From JBNGOQ01 sp050589645 (lineage in GTDB: Bacteria; Bacteroidota; Bacteroidia; Flavobacteriales; Flavobacteriaceae): a stretch of 64,000 nucleotides of DNA. The notes beneath the pieces are model-generated. The model saw only the letters and a list, made by a program, of their open reading frames with translations. It was not told the DNA's origin and ran no database searches. Where the stretch lies: NCBI RefSeq assembly GCF_050589645.1, contig NZ_JBNGOQ010000003.1, forward strand, positions 434,001 through 498,000. The letters run 5' to 3'. Within the stretch, counting starts at the first letter, position 1. The number at the start of each line of letters is the position of its first letter. Both the position numbers and the translations under genes were made by a program. Positions 26,753 through 34,418 of the stretch are shown here, piece by piece.

Positions 26753-26824
26753 ACCCTCTAAAAAATAGGGGTGTACTATACATTTTTACGTTTATTTTAA
26801 ATATAACCCCTAAATTTTAGGGGT
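26753..26824 (-). promoter_or_regulatory. Two palindromic operators upstream of glnK
   Basis: Site 1 (26753-26772) reads ACCCTCTAAAAAATAGGGGT and site 2 (26806-26824) ACCCCTAAATTTTAGGGGT. Both are inverted repeats of ACCCCTA. Their centres are about 52 bp apart, very close to five helical turns, so two bound dimers would lie on the same face. This looks like a nitrogen-status operator; the regulator is not identifiable here. Confidence 0.6.
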
Positions 26825-26992
26825 ATATGATTAATAATATAAAAAAATGAATATTTGGTTATTTTGTAGGGATACCTTGGGAACCGCTGTAGGAAGGTCA
26901 ACGTTTTATGGAATTTCCCAAAAAGATACGCCCTCGTGGAAGCTTACACGAATTGGAAAAGTGGAAGGGAAAATAGTAAGGTATGGAGGCGC

Positions 26993-27364
26993 TTATAGCA
27001 TTTTAGCAAGCCAAAGGCCCAGTGCTATGGCCAGTACGCCGATTGCAATACTGCTAAAGGTATAAACGCCGAAATGGAACAGCTCCCCGTCCTGCAGGAG
27101 GGAATGCTTCTCAAACGCGAAGGCCGAGAAAGTGGTAAAACCTCCACAGAAACCAGTGGACAATAGCAGGGTCTGGCTTTGCGAAAGATAGTTGCCTCTA
27201 AAGGAAATACCCAGGATAAATCCGATGAGCAGACATCCGATGATATTCACCAAAAAAGTGCCTAAAAAAAAATTCTGAAAATAGCTGTTGAAGGTTTTGC
27301 TGATAAAGAAGCGAAGTACACTACCGATTCCTCCGCCCAAAAAAACAAGCAACATTTGTTTCAT
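26993..27364 (-). CDS. crcB: Fluoride ion channel FluC
   Basis: A 123-residue four-helix membrane protein that exports fluoride as an antiparallel dimer. Family motifs are GGGIGSVLRF at the N-terminus, GTFLVNIIGCLLIGF (pore asparagine) and GFCGGFTTFSAFAFE (the TTFS phenylalanine/threonine track). Full length. No fluoride riboswitch was found in the short gap to the gene upstream. A small membrane-protein gene ends 18 bases upstream on the same strand, so they may be co-transcribed. Confidence 0.93.
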   Translation of the reverse strand: MKQMLLVFLGGGIGSVLRFFISKTFNSYFQNFFLGTFLVNIIGCLLIGFILGISFRGNYLSQSQTLLLSTGFCGGFTTFSAFAFEKHSLLQDGELFHFGVYTFSSIAIGVLAIALGLWLAKML

Positions 27365-27381
27365 ACCCTAAAGGTAAAAAA

Positions 27382-27543
27382 CTAAACCGCTTTTTTGTAT
27401 TTGGAAGCAGGCAAATCCAAAGGAAAGATATTGGAAGCAGGTGCTGCCTTTCTGGATTTTTTATGGGTACCATTGACACTAAAGACAAGTAAGGCCGCAT
27501 TTACAGCGATCAAAACAAAAAGAATAGTTAAAAAAGTGACCAT
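27382..27543 (-). CDS. Small single-pass membrane protein, 53 aa
   Basis: Found by reading the minus strand. ATG at 27543, TAG at 27384-27382. The product begins MVTFLTILFVLIAVNAALL, a single membrane helix, then FSVNGTHKKSRK and a cytoplasmic tail ending PASKYKKAV. A TAnnTTTG box (TACTTTTG, 27572-27579) lies 29 bases upstream. The N-terminal 24 residues match the pattern of the two 28-aa proteins at 43070-43156 and 43237-43323 (M-x-TFL-x-IL, A-x-N, SVN), so the three look like one family. Function unknown. Confidence 0.75.
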   Translation of the reverse strand: MVTFLTILFVLIAVNAALLVFSVNGTHKKSRKAAPASNIFPLDLPASKYKKAV

Positions 27544-27571
27544 TTCAACGGATATAGTTAGTGTTATAACG

Positions 27572-27579
27572 CAAAAGTA
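27572..27579 (-). promoter_or_regulatory. -7 box TACTTTTG for the 53-aa membrane protein gene
   Basis: Exact TAnnTTTG on the minus strand; expected leader about 22 nt. crcB may be read from the same promoter. Confidence 0.6.
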
Positions 27580-27659
27580 CGTCTTTTCTTATAGTATACG
27601 AGGAAAACAGAAATAATGTTGTAAAGATGTTAATTTTTGTGGTATATGGAAGGTTTCTG

Positions 27660-27848
27660 TTAATTTTTGAGGAAATGTTTAATCAAAAACAGAATGAGTA
27701 CGAAAGATATAAAGGTGATTCCGATCCATTTGACACCGCTGTAGTTCTTCCGATGCAGTTTTTTATCTTTTTTATATGAAAGGATTAAAATACCGGCAAA
27801 GACCAAGACAAAAATACCTGCAAAAATTAGTTGCCCGTTGCTGAACAT
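27660..27848 (-). CDS. Small two-helix membrane protein, 62 aa
   Basis: The protein has a first helix (LIFAGIFVLVFAGILIL), a very basic loop (SYKKDKKLHRKNYSGVK) and a second helix (WIGITFISFVLILFLI), ending KHFLKN. By the positive-inside rule the loop is cytoplasmic and both ends are outside. A TAnnTTTG box (TAGCTTTG, 27865-27872) precedes the ATG by 16 bases. I believe it is a real, widespread flavobacterial small protein, but I know no function. It is not similar to the TFL/SVN micro-proteins. Confidence 0.75.
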   Translation of the reverse strand: MFSNGQLIFAGIFVLVFAGILILSYKKDKKLHRKNYSGVKWIGITFISFVLILFLIKHFLKN

Positions 27849-27864
27849 ATTTCATACTTTTACG

Positions 27865-27872
27865 CAAAGCTA
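27865..27872 (-). promoter_or_regulatory. -7 box TAGCTTTG for the 62-aa membrane protein gene
   Basis: Exact TAnnTTTG on the minus strand; the ATG at 27848 follows after about 10 transcribed bases. Confidence 0.55.
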
Positions 27873-28004
27873 AGTCAAAAAAACATATGGAAAAATCATA
27901 TGGGATAGATTATTTCATAGTGTTCAAATCCAAAACACATATACCTGGATTGCCGTACACTTCAGTGGGGCAATGAAGGTCAAACCTTAAACGAACAGTT
28001 GGAA

Positions 28005-28391
28005 ATGAAAAGTAAAATTAATGCTGTTGCCCTTTTTCACAGGTCCTTTGGGCTTGGAGTGTCGGAAACCCTACGTGGGAATCTGGGCACGCAAAAGAAT
28101 GAATTGCGGTTTAACCTTATGGATGAGGAAAACAAGGAATATTTGGAGGCTGCCAATAAGGGGGATTTGGTAGAGGTGGCGGATGCCTTGGGCGATATGT
28201 TGTATATTTTGTGCGGCACCATCTTGGAGCACGGCATGCAAGACAAAATAGAAGAGGTCTTTGAGGAAATCCAAAGAAGCAATATGAGCAAGTTGGGCAG
28301 GGATGGCAATCCGATATATCGGGAGGACGGCAAGGTCCTTAAGGGCCCCAACTATTTCAAGCCAAACATCAAGGCCGTCCTGGACAAATAA
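28005..28391 (+). CDS. MazG-like nucleoside triphosphate pyrophosphohydrolase family protein
   Basis: From ATG 28005 (128 aa). The all-alpha NTP pyrophosphatase motif is present: EENKEYLEAANKGDLVEVAD with DALGDMLYILCG, giving the ExxE and ExxD metal ligands. The C-terminal half (NMSKLGRDGNPIYREDGKVLKGPNYFKP) matches the phage- and HAD-like subgroup of these enzymes, which hydrolyse (d)NTPs to NMP and pyrophosphate. Housecleaning of non-canonical nucleotides is likely. A weaker TTG start at 27999 is possible. Confidence 0.85.
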   Translation: MKSKINAVALFHRSFGLGVSETLRGNLGTQKNELRFNLMDEENKEYLEAANKGDLVEVADALGDMLYILCGTILEHGMQDKIEEVFEEIQRSNMSKLGRDGNPIYREDGKVLKGPNYFKPNIKAVLDK

Positions 28392-28414
28392 AAAAGCGCC
28401 ACGGAAGGTGGCGC
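28388..28414 (-). terminator. Terminator of ilvE
   Basis: GCGCCAC and GTGGCGC form a 7-bp stem with a GGAAG-type loop; the T tract is on the minus strand, 27 bases past the ilvE stop. It overlaps the last base of the plus-strand gene. Confidence 0.75.
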
Positions 28415-28440
28415 CCTATATCCTCTTAAAAAGAGTTGAA

Positions 28441-29508
28441 CTAGTCTACCGCATAGCGCCAGCCAAACTTGTCTTCCGATTTGTTGTATTGGATATCCAT
28501 AAGCTGCTTCTTGAACCTACCGGCATAGGAATTATCCAATTGGGGAAGTTCGTAGCGCTCGCCCTTATACCCAAAGCCTAAGATGGGATTGATGACCGCT
28601 GCGGTTCCGCTACCAAACATCTCCTTTAGGGTATTGTTTTTGGAAGCTTCTACCAACTCCGATACCTTAATGGGCCTAACTTCTACAGAAATTCCTTGAT
28701 CCTTTGCAAGCTCAATTACGCTTTTACGTGTTACCCCATCCAAAATTTTATCATTGGTCGGACCCGTGAGCAAGGTGTCACCGATACGCACAAAAACGTT
28801 CATGGTACCTGCTTCCTCAATATATTCATGTGTATTGGAATCGGTCCAAACCACTTGTTGGTAACCCTCCTGCATGGCCAGTTGGGTAGGATAGAACTGA
28901 CCCGCATAGTTGCCAGCGGCCTTTGCGTAGCCAAAACCACCGTCTGCGGCCCTACTGTATTTTTCCGCGATTTTTACACGAACCTCGCCGCCATAGTAGG
29001 ACTGTGCCGGGGATAGAATGATAATAAACTTATACTCTTCGGCAGGTGAAGCCATCACACTGGGCTGAGAGGCAATAACAAAAGGTCTAACATAAAGGGA
29101 ATTTCCATAACCCGGTTTAACCCATTCCTTGTCTAGTTGAAGCAATGCCCTTAAGCTGTCAAAGAAATAGTCTTCCGGAAACTCGGGCATGGCCAAACGG
29201 GCACAAGAAGTGTTGATTCTTCTAAAATTCTCGTCCGGTCTAAACAACCATAATTTACCGTCATCGTCCTTATAGGCCTTCATGCCTTCAAATACAGCTT
29301 GGCCATAGTGGAACACCCTTGCGGAAGGCTCCAGGGTCAAGCCCTGATATGGCATTATACTTGGTGTTTCCCAAGCCCCATCCCTGTAATCACACACCAT
29401 CATATGGTCTGTAAACACCGATCCAAAGGTAAGGTTATCAAAATCTACCTGATTTATTCTTGAACTTTTTGCTTTTTCAATGTTCAATTTGCTTAGGGTC
29501 GTTTCCAT
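28441..29508 (-). CDS. ilvE: Branched-chain amino acid aminotransferase
   Basis: PLP-dependent fold-type IV aminotransferase that makes or breaks down Leu, Ile and Val with 2-oxoglutarate. The 355 residues are normal for the long BCAT form. Visible segments: ARVFHYGQAVFEGMKAY, LYVRPFVIAS, the PLP-lysine segment GGFGYAKAAGNYAGQF, EEAGTMNVFV, GVTRKSVIELA and EMFGSGTAAVI. It is a single gene with its own terminator. It could supply keto acids that feed the acyl-CoA substrates of icmF, but they are not adjacent. Confidence 0.95.
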   Translation of the reverse strand: METTLSKLNIEKAKSSRINQVDFDNLTFGSVFTDHMMVCDYRDGAWETPSIMPYQGLTLEPSARVFHYGQAVFEGMKAYKDDDGKLWLFRPDENFRRINTSCARLAMPEFPEDYFFDSLRALLQLDKEWVKPGYGNSLYVRPFVIASQPSVMASPAEEYKFIIILSPAQSYYGGEVRVKIAEKYSRAADGGFGYAKAAGNYAGQFYPTQLAMQEGYQQVVWTDSNTHEYIEEAGTMNVFVRIGDTLLTGPTNDKILDGVTRKSVIELAKDQGISVEVRPIKVSELVEASKNNTLKEMFGSGTAAVINPILGFGYKGERYELPQLDNSYAGRFKKQLMDIQYNKSEDKFGWRYAVD

Positions 29509-29684
29509 ATAAAAAGCTTTTATGCGTTAAAATTAAAGAATTATCGCAAGTTGATGCTTCTTTTTTAAATCAAAAATGCTCAGTTTTGTTGTAGAAATCC
29601 AATTTTTGCCATATCCGAAAGGTTTTAACATCTTACTTACACTTTTAGCAGTGCATTTTAAGCGATCAGCGCAATAAAAATAGG

Positions 29685-30347
29685 GTGAAACGAAAAATAA
29701 TTACTACCTCGGACGGTTCCAAAACCATTCAGATTGAGGAATGGAATGAACAGTACCATTCCGTACATGGTGCGGTACAAGAGGCATATCACGTATTTAT
29801 TGGCAACGGACTCTCGCTTTTTGAGAAACAAAAGCTGGCCATCCTGGAAATCGGTTTCGGTACCGGTTTAAACGCGTTGGTGACCTGGATAGAGAGCAAA
29901 AAAAAGCAGTTGGATGTGGATTATACCGGAGTGGAGGCTTATCCTGTGCTCGAATCGGAATTACGCCAACTGGACTACCTTACAGCGCTGAACGCCCCTG
30001 CCTACAAGGATGGATTTTATAAAATGCACAGTGCGGATTGGGAAAAGAAGGCGGTTATTGCGGATAACTTTAGGCTGACCAAACAGCAAAAGGACTTTAT
30101 GGAAATCCAGGACATCGGTTTGTTCAACCTTATCTATTTTGATGCCTTTGGGCCCCGGGTACAGCCCGAGTTATGGACGGTTGCTATTTTTTCCATCATG
30201 TTTCGGGCCCTTAAGCCAAAAGGGGTGCTGGTCACCTATTCGGCCAAGGGAAGTGTAAGACGAGCCATGCAAGCGGTAGGTTTTGTGGTTGAGCGCTTAC
30301 CGGGGCCACCAGGAAAGCGGGAGATGTTGCGGGCAACCAGGAACTAA
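29685..30347 (+). CDS. mnmD: tRNA 5-methylaminomethyl-2-thiouridine methyltransferase, stand-alone
   Basis: The 220 residues match the MnmD half of the bifunctional MnmC protein, which methylates nm5(s2)U34 in tRNA anticodons with SAM. SAM motif ILEIGFGTGLNALVT; catalytic segment LIYFDAFGPRVQPELWT; C-terminal YSAKGSVRRAMQAVGF and LPGPPGKREMLRATR. The oxidase (MnmC C-terminal) half is absent, which is common outside Proteobacteria. The start is GTG at 29685; no ATG is available upstream of the conserved TSDGSKTIQ. Confidence 0.92.
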   Translation: MKRKIITTSDGSKTIQIEEWNEQYHSVHGAVQEAYHVFIGNGLSLFEKQKLAILEIGFGTGLNALVTWIESKKKQLDVDYTGVEAYPVLESELRQLDYLTALNAPAYKDGFYKMHSADWEKKAVIADNFRLTKQQKDFMEIQDIGLFNLIYFDAFGPRVQPELWTVAIFSIMFRALKPKGVLVTYSAKGSVRRAMQAVGFVVERLPGPPGKREMLRATRN

Positions 30348-30462
30348 ACGGGTACACCTAAAAAAGTTAAATTCTAACATAAGTTTTTGTTCCCCTTAAC
30401 GAAAGCTTAAAGAATACTGTTAAACCTGCACTAAAGCTTTGGGGCTGAGCGTCAAAAACCTA

Positions 30463-30470
30463 TATTTTTG
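30463..30470 (+). promoter_or_regulatory. -7 box TATTTTTG for the epimerase gene
   Basis: Exact TAnnTTTG, 37 bases upstream of the ATG at 30508. Confidence 0.6.
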
Positions 30471-30507
30471 TAACCGCACATGCATTTAACGGCATAAAAT
30501 ATAACAA

Positions 30508-31467
30508 ATGAAGGTTTTAATCACCGGAGCAACAGGATTGGTGGGCCAAAAGCTAGTGGCGTTGTGCCGTGCGCAAAACATATCGGTCAACTACCTATCT
30601 ACCCGGAGAGAACAGATGGTAGGCCAGGACGGGTATCGTGGTTTTTATTGGAATCCGGAGTCTGGTGAAATAGACCTGGACTGTTTTAATGGGGTTACCG
30701 CCATCGTCAACCTCGCCGGGGCATCCATTTCAAAAAGGTGGACCCCGAGCTATAAGAAAAAGATCCTGTCTAGCCGGATAAACAGTTTACGGACCTTGCA
30801 CCGTGCCCTACAGACCATGGATAACGGTAGTATAAGGTCTTTTGTATCTGCATCGGCCATTGGTATTTACCCCAATTCCCTCTCCAATTTTTATGAGGAG
30901 GATGAAGCTAAGGTAGATAAAAGCTTTTTGGGTGAGGTTACCCGTGCATGGGAGCAGGAAATAGACACCTTTAAGGTCTTCAATTGCAAGGTGGCCAAGC
31001 TGAGGATCGGTTTGGTCCTTTCAACAGATGGCGGCGCCTTGCCACAAATGGCCGGGCCCATTAACCACTATATGGGAGCTGCTTTTGGCTCTGGCAACCA
31101 ATGGCAATCTTGGATCCACATTACGGATTTGGCAAGGATTTTCCTGTTTGTTGTGGAAAATCGGTTGGAGGGCATTTATAATGGGGTAGGCCCAAACCCT
31201 GTGACCAATAGTAAGCTGACAAAGGAAATCGCCAACGTGCTCAATAGACCGTTGTTGCTGCCCAATATTCCGCAATTTATCATGCGGGCGCTTCTTGGAG
31301 AAATGTCGTATCTGTTGTTCACCAGTCAACGGGTAAGCAGTAAAAAAATCGAGGAAGAAGGCTTTGTCTTTGATAATCAAAATATCCGTAGATCGCTCGA
31401 AAACCTTTATATGGACGAGCAACCGCACGACAGCAGCGATCAGAAGTACAGCAAGGAGTTTGTCTAG
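30508..31467 (+). CDS. TIGR01777/SDR39U1 family NAD(P)-dependent epimerase
   Basis: A 319-residue extended short-chain dehydrogenase-like protein. The Rossmann motif KVLITGATGLVGQKLVAL opens it; the subfamily block AIVNLAGASISKRWTPSYKK and FVSASAIGIYPN (active-site region) identify the TIGR01777 group. The C-terminal domain (NGVGPNPVTNSKLTKEIANVL; LLGEMSYLLFTSQRVSSKKI) is usual for it. Substrate unknown. It has its own promoter and terminator. Confidence 0.92.
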   Translation: MKVLITGATGLVGQKLVALCRAQNISVNYLSTRREQMVGQDGYRGFYWNPESGEIDLDCFNGVTAIVNLAGASISKRWTPSYKKKILSSRINSLRTLHRALQTMDNGSIRSFVSASAIGIYPNSLSNFYEEDEAKVDKSFLGEVTRAWEQEIDTFKVFNCKVAKLRIGLVLSTDGGALPQMAGPINHYMGAAFGSGNQWQSWIHITDLARIFLFVVENRLEGIYNGVGPNPVTNSKLTKEIANVLNRPLLLPNIPQFIMRALLGEMSYLLFTSQRVSSKKIEEEGFVFDNQNIRRSLENLYMDEQPHDSSDQKYSKEFV

Positions 31468-31498
31468 GTACCAAATGGGTGTTTGTAATTACTTCCGT

Positions 31499-31523
31499 AT
31501 CCGCTTCAGGCGGATTTTTTTTT
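31499..31523 (+). terminator. Terminator of the epimerase gene
   Basis: ATCCGC and GCGGAT pair around a 5-base loop and are followed by eight T on the plus strand. Confidence 0.8.
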
Positions 31524-31565
31524 GTAAAGTTTCGTGACATTTTGACATTTTTAAAGAATTGGCAG

Positions 31566-31573
31566 TACTTTTG
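31566..31573 (+). promoter_or_regulatory. -7 box TACTTTTG for grpE-dnaJ
   Basis: Exact TAnnTTTG, 36 bases upstream of the grpE ATG. No CIRCE element was seen nearby. Confidence 0.6.
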
Positions 31574-31609
31574 CCATCTTTAATTCCGAGTATTTAAAAG
31601 TTGTACTAC

Positions 31610-32161
31610 ATGAGTAAAAAGAACAAGGCTGGGGAAAGGGATGAGATTATCCAAGACACCCAAACACAGGAGGAAACCGAACGCGTTGAGGAGTCTGTCG
31701 TAGAGGAACAAACGGTAGAAGAAAAGCTCCAGGGAGAATTGGACAAGGAGAAGGACAAGTTTTTGCGTCTTTTTGCGGAGTTCGAGAACTATAAAAAACG
31801 TACCTCCAAAGAGCGGATGGAACTTTTTAAAACTGCAGGACAGGAAGTTATTGTTTCCCTCTTACCCGTTTTGGACGATTTTGACCGGGCCACCAAGGAA
31901 CTTTCCAAGTCCGAGGATAAGGAAATGTTCAAGGGCGTGGAGCTCATTCACAATAAACTTAAGGAAACCCTGAAAGTAAAAGGGTTACAGGAAATAAAAA
32001 TCAAACAGGGCGATGCTTTTGACGCAGAGGTCCATGATGCCATTACCCAGATACCGGCTCCGAGCAAAAAACTAAAAGGCAAGATTATTGACGTGGTGGA
32101 AAAAGGTTTTACCTTGGGCGAGAAAATAATAAGGCACCCCAAAGTGGTGGTCGGGAACTAA
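31610..32161 (+). CDS. grpE: Nucleotide exchange factor GrpE
   Basis: From ATG 31610, 183 residues. GrpE drives ADP release from DnaK. The acidic N-terminus (EESVVEEQTVEEKLQGELDK) leads into the long dimer helix (LRLFAEFENYKKRTSKERMELF), then the four-helix and beta domains (SLLPVLDDFDRATKEL; KGLQEIKIKQGDAFDAEVHDAI). It ends VVEKGFTLGEKIIRHPKVVVG, the family signature. dnaJ follows 9 bases later; dnaK is not in the window. Confidence 0.96.
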   Translation: MSKKNKAGERDEIIQDTQTQEETERVEESVVEEQTVEEKLQGELDKEKDKFLRLFAEFENYKKRTSKERMELFKTAGQEVIVSLLPVLDDFDRATKELSKSEDKEMFKGVELIHNKLKETLKVKGLQEIKIKQGDAFDAEVHDAITQIPAPSKKLKGKIIDVVEKGFTLGEKIIRHPKVVVGN

Positions 32162-32170
32162 AAAAAAGGT

Positions 32171-33286
32171 ATGAAGGAGGATTATTACGAAATATTGGGT
32201 GTGGGAAAAAATGCATCGGCGGCCGAAATCAAAAAGGCCTACCGGAAAAAAGCGATTGAACACCATCCCGATAAGAACCCTGGTGACACCAAAGCTGAGG
32301 AAACGTTCAAAAAAGCGGCCGAGGCCTATGAGGTGTTGAGTGACCCCGATAAAAAGGCCCGCTATGATCAATATGGCCATGCAGCCTTTGAAGGCGGTGG
32401 TTTCGGTGGTGGCGGTATGAATATGGAGGATATCTTCAGTCAGTTCGGGGATATCTTCGGCAGTGCCTTTGGCGGAGGTGGTTTCGGAGGATTTGGCGGC
32501 TTTAGTGGAGGTCAGCGCCGTGTAAAGGGAAGCAATCTTCGGATTCGCGTCAGGCTCGCTTTGGACGAGGTGGCCAATGGAGTGGAGAAAAAGGTAAAAG
32601 TACGCCGAAAAGTACAGGCAGAGGGAGTTACCTATAAAACCTGTACCACTTGTAACGGTAGGGGACAGGTGACCAAAATAACCAATACCATCTTGGGAAG
32701 AATGCAAACGGCGGCCACATGTAGCAGCTGTGCCGGTAGCGGCCAAATCCTGGATAAACGCCCAAACGATTCGGATGCGCAGGGACTAAAAGTGGTAGAG
32801 GAAACCGTTTCCATAAAAATACCGGCAGGGGTAGAGGACGGGATGCAACTCAAAGTTCCCAACAAAGGAAACGAGGCCCCGGGAAATGGGATACCCGGAG
32901 ATCTTCTGGTAGCGATAGAGACCCTGGAGCACGAAACCTTGAAGAGAGAAGGGGACAACTTGCATTACGACCTGTATGTAAGTCTATCCGACGCGGTATT
33001 GGGCACTTCCAAAGAGATCGACGCGGTCAAAGGGAAGGTGCGGATAAAATTGGAACCCGGAATTCAGTCAGGAAAAATATTGCGTTTACGGGGCAAGGGC
33101 ATATCCAGCCTCAACGGCTACGGAAATGGAGATCTTCTGGTACATGTAAATGTATGGACGCCCAAGGAACTCAATAAGGAACAAAAAGACTTTTTTGAGC
33201 GTATGCGGGGCGATGGAAATTTTGAGCCGAAACCCGAGAAATCCGACAAATCCTTCTTTGAAAAAGTTAAAGATATGTTCTCCTAG
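32171..33286 (+). CDS. dnaJ: Chaperone DnaJ with a reduced zinc-finger domain
   Basis: A 371-residue type-I Hsp40. J domain 1-70 with HPD at 32-34; Gly/Phe linker about 75-115; zinc region about 145-200; substrate domain and dimer helix after. Only two CxxCxGxG repeats are present (C158-C161 and C184-C187), against four in the classical protein, so one zinc site instead of two is expected. I believe this is shared by flavobacterial DnaJ, so not a defect of this gene. It stimulates DnaK ATPase and delivers clients. Confidence 0.95.
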   Translation: MKEDYYEILGVGKNASAAEIKKAYRKKAIEHHPDKNPGDTKAEETFKKAAEAYEVLSDPDKKARYDQYGHAAFEGGGFGGGGMNMEDIFSQFGDIFGSAFGGGGFGGFGGFSGGQRRVKGSNLRIRVRLALDEVANGVEKKVKVRRKVQAEGVTYKTCTTCNGRGQVTKITNTILGRMQTAATCSSCAGSGQILDKRPNDSDAQGLKVVEETVSIKIPAGVEDGMQLKVPNKGNEAPGNGIPGDLLVAIETLEHETLKREGDNLHYDLYVSLSDAVLGTSKEIDAVKGKVRIKLEPGIQSGKILRLRGKGISSLNGYGNGDLLVHVNVWTPKELNKEQKDFFERMRGDGNFEPKPEKSDKSFFEKVKDMFS

Positions 33287-33377
33287 GTAATTTAAGTTTC
33301 CTATTTAAATAAAAAACGTATATTTGATTCAATATTGGGCAACCAATATTAATTTTCTTTTTCATAGCAATTTTTTT

Positions 33378-33410
33378 CCCATCCTTAATCTTTTTAAGGG
33401 TGGGTTTTGT
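33378..33410 (+). terminator. Terminator of grpE-dnaJ
   Basis: CCCATCCTTAA and TTAAGGGTGGG form a long stem with one wobble; a T-rich tract follows on the plus strand. Confidence 0.7.
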
Positions 33411-33460
33411 TTTTTGGGTCTCATTTCCACTAAAATCGGGGGTCTTTTAAAGCATTTCTA

Positions 33461-33468
33461 TATCTTTG
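33461..33468 (+). promoter_or_regulatory. -7 box TATCTTTG for the ABC exporter operon
   Basis: Exact TAnnTTTG, 14 bases upstream of the ATG at 33483. A second exact match (TATATTTG, 33319-33326) lies before the terminator. Confidence 0.6.
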
Positions 33469-33482
33469 GCAAAATTGCTTAC

Positions 33483-34418
33483 ATGAACAATATTTTGGTC
33501 GCAAAGGAGGTCACCAAACAATTCGGGGACCACGTAGCGCTTGACAAAGTTTCTCTTGAAATTCCAAAAAATAGCATTTACGGCCTTTTGGGTCCAAATG
33601 GGGCAGGAAAGACCACATTGATACGGATTATCAATCAAATTACCTACCCAGATCAGGGCGAGGTTTATTTTGATGGAGCTCCCCTGGAAGCGCATCATAT
33701 TGCCATGATAGGCTACCTGCCCGAGGAAAGAGGGCTCTATAAAAGCATGAAGGTCGGGGAGCAGGTATTGTATTTGGCACAGCTCAAGGGACTCAGTAAG
33801 GCCACCGCCAAGGAACGGTTGAAATTCTGGTTCGAAAGATTGGAGATAGGCGACTGGTGGGGCAAAAAGGTACAGGAACTTTCCAAGGGAATGGCCCAGA
33901 AGATACAGTTCATCGTTACCGTCCTCCACGAACCAAAACTCCTCATCTTTGATGAACCTTTTAGTGGTTTTGACCCTATCAACGCCAACATTATCAAAGA
34001 TGAGATCCTGCGATTAAAGGAAAATGGAGCTTCTATTATTTTTTCTACCCACCGTATGGAATCCGTAGAGGAACTTTGCGAACATATTGCACTGATCCAC
34101 GAATCCGAAAAAATACTCGACGGAAAACTGTCGGACATAAAAAAAGCCTACAAAAACAACATTTTTGAAGTAGGTCTACAGATTGGTGATGGGGAAGCCC
34201 TGGTAGGTGAACTTTCAGAAAAATTTCAAATTTCATCCGCTGCTTACGACGGCAAGGCGGGCCAGCTAGATCTCACCGTACAATTACCCTCCGATGATAC
34301 CAAAGAATTCCTGGGGTTTGTGGCTGGCAAATCCAATATCAATCGTTTTGTGGAGACAATTCCCACTGCCAACGACATTTTCATACAAACCGTTCAAAGA
34401 AAGGACCAGGATGCATAA
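33483..34418 (+). CDS. ABC transporter ATPase (NatA-like)
   Basis: From ATG 33483 (311 aa); the frame extends upstream but those residues are not protein-like and include the -7 box. Walker A GLLGPNGAGKTTLIRI, Q-loop region GYLPEERGLY, ABC signature LSKGMAQKI and Walker B LLIFDEPFSGFDP are all present, with switch His in FSTHRMESVEELC. The C-terminal extension (about 220-311) is usual for sodium- or drug-exporting ABC-2 ATPases. It overlaps the permease gene by 8 bases. Confidence 0.93.
   Translation: MNNILVAKEVTKQFGDHVALDKVSLEIPKNSIYGLLGPNGAGKTTLIRIINQITYPDQGEVYFDGAPLEAHHIAMIGYLPEERGLYKSMKVGEQVLYLAQLKGLSKATAKERLKFWFERLEIGDWWGKKVQELSKGMAQKIQFIVTVLHEPKLLIFDEPFSGFDPINANIIKDEILRLKENGASIIFSTHRMESVEELCEHIALIHESEKILDGKLSDIKKAYKNNIFEVGLQIGDGEALVGELSEKFQISSAAYDGKAGQLDLTVQLPSDDTKEFLGFVAGKSNINRFVETIPTANDIFIQTVQRKDQDA

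Noticed and set aside
26847..27065. 72-aa plus-strand frame between glnK and crcB
   Set aside because: No recognisable pattern and overlaps crcB; the palindromes are better explained as glnK operators.
27395..27616. 73-aa plus-strand frame
   Set aside because: Antisense to the 53-aa membrane protein, which has a promoter and relatives in the window; this frame starts at TTG and has neither.
27915..27935. GTTCAAATC, a tRNA T-loop-like string
   Set aside because: No acceptor, D or anticodon stem fits around it; no tRNA found in the window.
27887..27976. 29-codon plus-strand ORF just before the NTP pyrophosphohydrolase gene
   Set aside because: No promoter, no hairpin and no relative in the window, so not enough to call a leader peptide.
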